Shown here: piece after piece, positions 13,344 through 17,962 of the stretch | How the letters are laid out: each line of letters begins with the position of its first letter | Position numbering within the stretch: position 1 is the stretch's first letter | Assembly: GCA_028696935.1 (NCBI GenBank) | Contig: JAQVGE010000005.1 | Location: forward strand, 1 to 17,962 | Direction of reading: 5' to 3' | DNA length: 17,962 nt | DNA from: Minisyncoccota bacterium | Lineage (GTDB): Bacteria > Patescibacteria > Paceibacteria > UBA9973 | Translations under genes and position numbers: made by a program | Notes under the pieces: model-generated | Seen by the model: only the letters and a program-made list of their open reading frames with translations | The model's database searches: none | What the model was told of the DNA's origin: nothing

Positions 13344-13688
13344 TTAGACAAACTCTATTTTGTCTCCTTTCTTCAAATAAACGACCGCTTTTTTACCCCC
13401 ACTTTTATGACCAATCACTCCACGACGAACAACTTTTTTTGAAGCAATTTTTGTCATTGTTATTTTAACAGGAGTAACTTTATAAAGTAGACTTATGGCT
13501 TTCTTGATTTCATTTTTACTAGCATCAGAAGCTACATTAAAAGTATATTGACCCTTATCTGCAGAAATAGAAGATTTTTCTGTGATTCGTATCCCTTTCA
13601 CAAGAGGATGGGTAGGTTTTTTATTTTCTACTTTCTTGTCGTCATCCTTCTTTTCTTTTGTATTCTTTTTTATTGTTGTATTAACCAT
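13344..13688 (-). CDS. rplW: 50S ribosomal protein L23 with charged N-terminal extension (uL23)
   Basis: It sits at the tunnel exit and docks trigger factor and SRP. It has 114 residues, longer than the usual 95-100, through an N-terminal K/D/E-rich stretch of about 25 residues (KKNTKEKKDDDKKVENKK). The core begins at HPLVKGIRITEKSS, and the YTFNVASDASKNEIKKAISLLYKV helix and VRRGVIGHKSGGKKAVVYL strand match the family. It starts 9 bases after rplD. Confidence 0.96.
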   Translation of the reverse strand: MVNTTIKKNTKEKKDDDKKVENKKPTHPLVKGIRITEKSSISADKGQYTFNVASDASKNEIKKAISLLYKVTPVKITMTKIASKKVVRRGVIGHKSGGKKAVVYLKKGDKIEFV

Positions 13689-13697
13689 AATATTTTA

Positions 13698-14453
13698 TTA
13701 TTTACTGGTCACTTTTTTCTTCTCCATTTTACCTCCTAAGAAAGCAATACTTTCAGTTGGGAAAGAAATAATAATGTATTTGTGGGCAAGTAAATCAACT
13801 GGATTAAGATTACGAACCTCGTCTAATTTAACAGTTTTGATATTTGAAAAACTCTTTTTCAATATTTCATTTTTCGCTGGAATAGTTATATAGGTATTCG
13901 CTTTTCTACCCCCGACTATTTTTTCAAAACCTGAAATAGCACTTAGGTCTTTTATAATTGCACCTGCGTCTTTTGTTTTAATATCTTTTAGAGAAATTTC
14001 TTCTACAAAAAGAAGTTGGCCTTTGCGTAATTTTTCAGATAAAACAGTATAAAGAGCTTTTACTCTCATTTTTTTATTTATTTTTTGAGAATAATCCTTT
14101 TCATTACGTGGACCATGAGCAACTCCACCTCCAGACCAAATAGGGGAACGAGAAGACCCGTGACGAGCCCGACCTGTCCCTTTTTGTCTCCATGGTTTTT
14201 TACCCCCTCCTCTGACTTCACCACGATCCTTAGTGTGTGCAATAGGAGTACGAGAGTTAGCTTGCATTCCAGTTACAACTTGATGGACCAAATCTCCATT
14301 CCACTTAACATCAAAGATTGTCTCAGGAAGATTTAATTTACCAACAGATTTACCTTTTTGGTTATATACTTCGATTTCCATTCCACTGGTGACCTTTTTT
14401 GATACAGTCTTTGGAGAATCTTCTATATTTTCTTGTTGTATGTCTTTTTTCAT
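13698..14453 (-). CDS. rplD: 50S ribosomal protein L4 with N-terminal extension (uL4)
   Basis: It lines the exit tunnel and in E. coli also represses the S10 operon. From the ATG at 14453 it has 251 residues, against about 205 usually; the excess is mostly an N-terminal stretch of some 25 hydrophilic residues and a short basic tail. The tunnel loop is well kept: NSRTPIAHTKDRGEVRGGGKKPWRQ followed by QKGTGRARHGSSRSPIWSGGG. A TTG at 14462 would add three residues and overlap rplC. I prefer the ATG, one base after the rplC stop, which suggests coupled translation. Confidence 0.95.
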   Translation of the reverse strand: MKKDIQQENIEDSPKTVSKKVTSGMEIEVYNQKGKSVGKLNLPETIFDVKWNGDLVHQVVTGMQANSRTPIAHTKDRGEVRGGGKKPWRQKGTGRARHGSSRSPIWSGGGVAHGPRNEKDYSQKINKKMRVKALYTVLSEKLRKGQLLFVEEISLKDIKTKDAGAIIKDLSAISGFEKIVGGRKANTYITIPAKNEILKKSFSNIKTVKLDEVRNLNPVDLLAHKYIIISFPTESIAFLGGKMEKKKVTSK

Positions 14454-14454
14454 A

Positions 14455-15075
14455 TTAGCCAATTATTTCTAACAATGTCCCGCGTCTTCCTGGAACGGCA
14501 CCTTTAATTAATAAGTGATTATTTGCGACATCAACTCCAACAATCTCTAGGTTTTTAACAGTAATCCTGTCTCCACCCATTCTACCAGCCATCCGAGTTC
14601 CTTTAAAAACTCTTTGTGGTCCTGTTGCCCCAATTGAACCTGGTTCACGTTCAGAGTGTTTCTGACCATGACTACGTCTTCCTCCGTGGAAACCATGACG
14701 TTTAACAACACCCTGGAATCCCTTACCTTTAGATAAACCAGAGACAACAACCATATCACCTTCTTTGAATGCTTCAACAGTAATTCTGTCCCCTGCATTA
14801 ATTTCTTCAATATCACGGAACTCTCGAAGATGTTTAAAAGCTCCTTCTTTGCCTTCTTCTAAAACAGGTTTGATGTGTCCAAGCTGAGCCTTCGTTGCTC
14901 TCTTTTCTTTTTGTTCATCGTAGGCTACCTGAACAGCAGTATAACCATCAATATCTGGTTTTTTAACTTGGGTGACAATCAACGGTCCAGCCTCAACTAC
15001 GGTAACAGGAACAACCTTCCCGTCTTCGAGAAAGCATTGCATCATATGCTGTTTTTTACCAAGAATAAATTTCAT
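14455..15075 (-). CDS. rplC: 50S ribosomal protein L3 (uL3)
   Basis: One of the first proteins in 50S assembly, reaching the peptidyl transferase centre. I chose the ATG at 15075 because it gives the standard L3 opening MKFILGKKQHMMQCF ... VVPVTVVEAGP and a normal length of 206 residues. An in-frame start 13 codons upstream adds sequence without family support. The central loop GLSKGKGFQGVVKRHGFHGGRRSHGQK, then PGSIGATGPQRVFKGTRMAGRMGG, is diagnostic. The normal 'MTQIF' is 'MMQCF' here, a mild change. Confidence 0.96.
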   Translation of the reverse strand: MKFILGKKQHMMQCFLEDGKVVPVTVVEAGPLIVTQVKKPDIDGYTAVQVAYDEQKEKRATKAQLGHIKPVLEEGKEGAFKHLREFRDIEEINAGDRITVEAFKEGDMVVVSGLSKGKGFQGVVKRHGFHGGRRSHGQKHSEREPGSIGATGPQRVFKGTRMAGRMGGDRITVKNLEIVGVDVANNHLLIKGAVPGRRGTLLEIIG

Positions 15076-15112
15076 ACATTTAATTTCCACGACATCAATA
15101 ATACAAATTCTC

Positions 15113-15144
15113 ACGAATTTACAAATTGCATTTGCTTAATTCGT
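15113..15144. repeat. Inverted AATTCGT repeat in the rpsJ-rplC gap
   Basis: ACGAATT (15113-15119) and AATTCGT (15138-15144) are complementary around an 18-base AT-rich loop. The word is shared with the 14-bp tandem duplication at 9259-9286. There is no T-tract, so it is not a terminator. Confidence 0.4.
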
Positions 15145-15169
15145 CATTTGTAATTTATGCCGTATTTGA

Positions 15170-15538
15170 TTACATCATCTTAACGTCTATTTCAACACCA
15201 GATGGTAATGATAGATTTGTAAGTGCTTCGATAGTTTTCTGATTTGGGTTTAATATATCGATTACACGTTTATGAACCCTGATTTCAAATTGCTCACGAG
15301 CATTCTTAAAAACAAACGACGCTCGATTTACCGTATATTTTTTGATTTCAGTAGGAAGAGGTATCGGACCAACTATCTTTGCGTCATAACGCAAAGCCGT
15401 ATCTATAATCTGTTTAACAGAAGTGTCTAAGATCTTATTTTCATAAGCTCGAACACGAATACGAAGTTGAACAACTGCGTTTTCCTTATCCTTTTTTACT
15501 TTTGTCCCACCATCTGATGGGTTTTTCTTTGTTGTCAT
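15170..15538 (-). CDS. rpsJ: 30S ribosomal protein S10 with N-terminal extension (uS10)
   Basis: A small-subunit head protein that also takes part in transcription antitermination (NusE). It has 122 residues against about 103 usually; the first 20 or so are a K/D-rich extension before VVQLRIRVRAYENKILD. The core motif GPIPLPTEIKKYTVNRA ... FEIRVHKRVIDI is intact. It is 40 bases after tuf. Here tuf and rpsJ lead the S10 group, consistent with the frequent tuf-rpsJ adjacency in bacteria. Confidence 0.97.
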   Translation of the reverse strand: MTTKKNPSDGGTKVKKDKENAVVQLRIRVRAYENKILDTSVKQIIDTALRYDAKIVGPIPLPTEIKKYTVNRASFVFKNAREQFEIRVHKRVIDILNPNQKTIEALTNLSLPSGVEIDVKMM

Positions 15539-15578
15539 ACTTTTCGTTTGTAATTAAAAAGAGCTTTATAAAACTAAA

Positions 15579-16778
15579 CTATTTAATGATCTTTGTAACA
15601 ACTCCTGCTCCAACCGTCTTCCCTCCTTCACGAATAGCAAAGTGCATTTGTTCCTCAAGACCAACTGGGGTTACTAATTTAACAGAAAGTTTAACAGTAT
15701 CTCCTGGCATAACCATTTCTACTCCTTCAGGTAAAGCTGATTCACCTGTTACGTCTGTGGTACGAATGTAAAATTGAGGTTTATATCCAGTGAAGAATGG
15801 AGTGTGGCGACCACCTTCTTCCTTCTTCAAAACATACACTTCACACTCAAATTCTGAGTGAGGAGTAACTGAACCTGGTTTACAAAGAACCTGACCGCGG
15901 TGAATATCTTCTTTTTTAATTCCGCGAACAAGAATACCTGCATTATCACCAGCCATTCCTTCTTTTAAGTTCTTGTTGAACATTTCAATACCAGTAACTG
16001 TTGTTTTAACAGTATCTTTAATACCAACAATTTCAACTTCTTCTCCTAATTTAATAACACCACGTTCAATTTTACCTGTTACAACTGTTCCACGTCCTTC
16101 AATTGAGAAAATATCTTCAATTGGCATTAGGAAAGGCTTTGCTGTATCACGTTCAGGAACTGGAATATAAGTATCAAGAGCTTCAATTAATTCTAAAATC
16201 TTTTTAGACCAATCATCATTATTATCAGCAGCTTCAAGGGCTTTAAGAGCAGAACCTCGAATAACTGGAGCGTTTGCACCATCAAAACCTTGTTTGGTAA
16301 GAAGTTCACGAACTTCTTCTTCAACTAAGTCAATCATATCTTGGTCATCAACCATATCACACTTATTTAGGAAAACAATCATCTTTGGAACGTTAACCTG
16401 TTTTGCAAGCAAAACGTGTTCTCGGGTCTGAGGCATTGCTCCATCTGTAGCCGCAACCACCAAAACTGCACCGTCCATTTGGGCAGCTCCAGTAATCATG
16501 TTTTTAATATAGTCAGCGTGTCCTGGTGCATCAATGTGAGCATAGTGACGAGCTGGTGTCCAATATTCGTTGTGAGACAAAGCAATAGTAATACCACGAG
16601 CTTTTTCTTCTGGAGCTGAGTCAATCTGGTCAACTCCTTTTATTTTTGCTCCATATTCACCTCCTTGTCTTGATAAAACTTGCAAAATAGCCGCAGTCAA
16701 TGTAGTTTTACCGTGGTCAACGTGACCAATAGTACCCACATTTACATGAGGCTTATCTCTGTTAAATTCTTCTGCCAT
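15579..16778 (-). CDS. tuf: Translation elongation factor Tu
   Basis: A GTPase that brings aminoacyl-tRNA to the ribosomal A site. It has 399 residues, full length with three domains. GTP motifs are GHVDHGKT at 18-25, RGITI at 61-65 (switch I), DAPGHADY at 83-90 (switch II), NKCD at 138-141 and GSALK at 175-179. Domain 2 begins near [25 protein letters not shown], and domain 3 ends in [18 protein letters not shown]. It is the first gene of its unit and lacks rpsL, rpsG and fusA upstream; a surface-protein gene lies there instead. It starts at ATG with no Shine-Dalgarno sequence. Confidence 0.99.
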   Translation of the reverse strand: MAEEFNRDKPHVNVGTIGHVDHGKTTLTAAILQVLSRQGGEYGAKIKGVDQIDSAPEEKARGITIALSHNEYWTPARHYAHIDAPGHADYIKNMITGAAQMDGAVLVVAATDGAMPQTREHVLLAKQVNVPKMIVFLNKCDMVDDQDMIDLVEEEVRELLTKQGFDGANAPVIRGSALKALEAADNNDDWSKKILELIEALDTYIPVPERDTAKPFLMPIEDIFSIEGRGTVVTGKIERGVIKLGEEVEIVGIKDTVKTTVTGIEMFNKNLKEGMAGDNAGILVRGIKKEDIHRGQVLCKPGSVTPHSEFECEVYVLKKEEGGRHTPFFTGYKPQFYIRTTDVTGESALPEGVEMVMPGDTVKLSVKLVTPVGLEEQMHFAIREGGKTVGAGVVTKIIK

Positions 16779-16788
16779 ATGTTTTATT

Positions 16789-16837
16789 GGTTAATAGTCA
16801 TAACAGAGTAGATAATAACTAATACTCTATTCTAACC
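16789..16837 (-). promoter_or_regulatory. Hairpin in the tuf leader
   Basis: AATAGAGTA and TACTCTGTT (16823-16831 and 16802-16810) pair over 9 bases with one G-U. An outer GGTTA/TAACC (16833-16837 and 16789-16793) can extend the structure to within 10 bases of the tuf ATG. It could influence initiation on this leader, which has no Shine-Dalgarno sequence. Confidence 0.4.
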
Positions 16838-16876
16838 ACTAACATAAATTAATAATAAATTTAATAAGTGACTATT

Positions 16877-16904
16877 ATACTAGCAAATATAAAAATAATG
16901 TCAA
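16877..16904 (-). promoter_or_regulatory. Promoter of the tuf-rplB unit
   Basis: -35 TTGACA (16899-16904), a 16-base spacer and -10 TAGTAT (16877-16882) preceded by TGC. An alternative register reads TATAAT with a 19-base spacer, but the shared TGCTAGTAT in two other promoters favours the first. The leader would be about 90 bases. Confidence 0.8.
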
Positions 16905-16916
16905 ATTAAGTTTCAA

Positions 16917-16951
16917 AAAAACACCAATTTAAATACCAAATTGGTGTTTTT
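16917..16951 (-). terminator. Rho-independent terminator of the surface-protein gene
   Basis: AAAAACACCAATTT and AAATTGGTGTTTTT form a perfect 14-bp stem with a 7-base loop and a T-run, about 15 bases after the stop at 16966 and 13 bases before the tuf -35. Confidence 0.92.
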
Positions 16952-16965
16952 CTCTCTAGTTTTAT

Positions 16966-17962
16966 TTACCTTTCGTTGAAGATTGGATTAAACTCATCCA
17001 CCGTTATTTTAACTGAATTTCTTGCTTCTAGACTACCATTTTGACAATAAACCTCATAAATATTTGTTTTTTGTGGCTTAAATAAACCAGTATCACCAGT
17101 ATAACTTTGATCTTTTACTAAATATTCCCCTTCAACCTCTGGATTGGGGATTGAGCAAAATGAACCTTCTCTAGATGCCGTCCACTCTAATACAATCTCT
17201 TGTCCTTTTTTAATATTTTCTGAAGGTTTAGCTACAAGAGTAACACTCAAGCCTAGAGGATTATCACCATTAACAGTAATCTTTTTATTGTCAGTTGCCA
17301 TCTGCTCTCCCCTACGACAAGTAATAAAGTAGGTTGTCGTGTTAGCTGGACTAACAGATTTTGTTCCATTCGAAAGACTGCTGGTTTCAAATTGTTCACT
17401 CGAACAAGTATCCGCATTAGAAACCCATTTCAAATCCGTAGATTCCCCTTCATTAATTTGATATTTTGAAGCAGTTAGAGAAACAAAAACTTGATCTTCT
17501 GAAACAACTTCAACCTCAAAAGATTCCCACGGAGAATTATTCCCCCCATAATAATCTTGAGTTAAAACTTTAAATGTTTTCTTTCCTAAAGAACTCCAAT
17601 AATAGTTAGCTTTAACAGATTGTCCAGATAAAACAAAGTCATTTCCAGGAGTTTCAGGATTATCAGGAATCCATTGATCAACAACATTATCATTGTTCCA
17701 ATCTACTCCATAACGAATTTTTTCATTATTTGGATCAGTTGAATACAAAACCCATTCTCCTGTTTTAGAAATAGTTAATATTCTATCCCCATTAATCGTT
17801 GGAGTTGCTGGAGATAAGTTTTCTTCTAAAATTGCTCTAACCTTTATTTTATCGAGCACGGTATATTTAGAAGAAGAAGTGGAGTAAGCTCTTAGTTCGA
17901 TGTTTCTTTCTAGTCCTCTTGTAGCAAAATCAGTTATTGTATAAGGAACCGAAGTTCTCCCC
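16966..17962 (-). CDS. Secreted/surface protein with PKD-like and two Ig-like domains (partial)
   Basis: The C-terminal 331 residues are visible; the frame is open to the window edge, so the N-terminus, and any signal peptide, lies outside. A GTG at 17859 is in frame, but the frame is open before it and RTSVPYTITDFATRGLERNI upstream of it looks like real protein. After about 70 visible residues comes a PKD-like unit (YGVDWNNDNVVDQWIP, then GKKTFKVLTQDYYGG). Two Ig-like repeats follow, each with a Trp and a Cys pair: LKWVSNADTC ... TTTYFITC and LEWTASREGSFC ... TNIYEVYC. Paired cysteines suggest disulfides outside the cytoplasm. There is no C-terminal membrane anchor. Such proteins are common in CPR; adhesion or an envelope role is inferred. 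Confidence 0.75.
   Translation of the reverse strand, partial: GRTSVPYTITDFATRGLERNIELRAYSTSSSKYTVLDKIKVRAILEENLSPATPTINGDRILTISKTGEWVLYSTDPNNEKIRYGVDWNNDNVVDQWIPDNPETPGNDFVLSGQSVKANYYWSSLGKKTFKVLTQDYYGGNNSPWESFEVEVVSEDQVFVSLTASKYQINEGESTDLKWVSNADTCSSEQFETSSLSNGTKSVSPANTTTYFITCRRGEQMATDNKKITVNGDNPLGLSVTLVAKPSENIKKGQEIVLEWTASREGSFCSIPNPEVEGEYLVKDQSYTGDTGLFKPQKTNIYEVYCQNGSLEARNSVKITVDEFNPIFNER

Noticed and set aside
14547..14816. 89-residue minus-strand frame inside rplC
   Set aside because: It is out of frame with L3, which is fully supported here.
15076..15114. Upstream start of rplC adding 13 residues
   Set aside because: Standard L3 proteins begin at the MKxILGKK motif, which is at 15075.
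17857..17859. GTG as the start of the Ig-domain protein
   Set aside because: The frame is open upstream to the window edge with plausible protein sequence and no promoter or ribosome-binding site, so it is an internal valine.
1500..17962. Alternative genetic code (TGA as Gly or Trp, as in SR1/Gracilibacteria or mycoplasmas)
   Set aside because: All ribosomal proteins are full length under the standard code, with Trp and Gly encoded normally and no in-frame TGA.
1..17962. CRISPR arrays, tRNA or rRNA genes, insertion sequences
   Set aside because: None seen: no regularly spaced repeats, no tRNA-like cloverleaf was recognised in the gaps, and no transposase-like frame.

Overview
The window is AT-rich and almost entirely transcribed from the minus strand. 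It is the main ribosomal-protein cluster of a bacterium that looks like a member of the Candidate Phyla Radiation (Patescibacteria, probably Parcubacteria-like). Supporting signs are: no rpmD (L30) between rpsE and rplO; an archaeal-type UMP kinase next to adk and map; a CPR-style DUF8128/HerA-type ATPase gene downstream; and a secreted protein with tandem Ig-like domains upstream. The taxonomic placement is inference; no rRNA gene is present to settle it.

Layout in transcription order (high to low coordinates). (1) 17962-16966: the 3' part of a gene for a secreted/surface PKD plus Ig-like protein, ending in a strong terminator. (2) 16904-12407: promoter, tuf, rpsJ, rplC, rplD, rplW, rplB, terminator. 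(3) 12402-11989: dgkA, a membrane lipid kinase placed inside the S10 cluster, with a -10 box that predicts a leaderless mRNA. (4) 11923-8437: a fresh promoter, then rpsS, rplV, rpsC, rplP, rpsQ, rplN, rplX, rplE and a terminator; rpmC (L29) is missing from its usual place between rplP and rpsQ. (5) 8432-7846: a self-contained unit that splits the spc operon, consisting of a consensus promoter, the only start-adjacent AGGAGG in the window, a possible 19-codon leader ORF, an 18-bp hairpin, a small membrane-anchored protein of unknown function and a terminator. (6) 7840-3681: another promoter and a structured leader, then rpsN, rpsH, rplF, rplR, rpsE, rplO, secY and a terminator. (7) 3683-1500: adk, archaeal-type pyrH and map. 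(8) 1450-1: a long gene running off the window, the N-terminal half of a CPR DUF8128 protein expected to carry a HerA/FtsK ATPase domain; it has an extended -10 promoter that starts transcription about one base before the ATG.

The ribosomal proteins, SecY, EF-Tu and methionine aminopeptidase form the expected translation/secretion module. What is unusual is how it is cut into separate transcription units. Three of them (tuf, rpsS, rpsN) share nearly identical promoters with an extended -10 TGCTAGTAT. Almost no gene start has a Shine-Dalgarno sequence. All stop codons are TAA or TAG. The most interesting stretch is 7846-8462, the promoter-leader-hairpin-membrane-protein cassette between rplE and rpsN. 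No tRNA, rRNA, CRISPR array or insertion sequence was seen, and no stretch above 300 bases lacks a gene.
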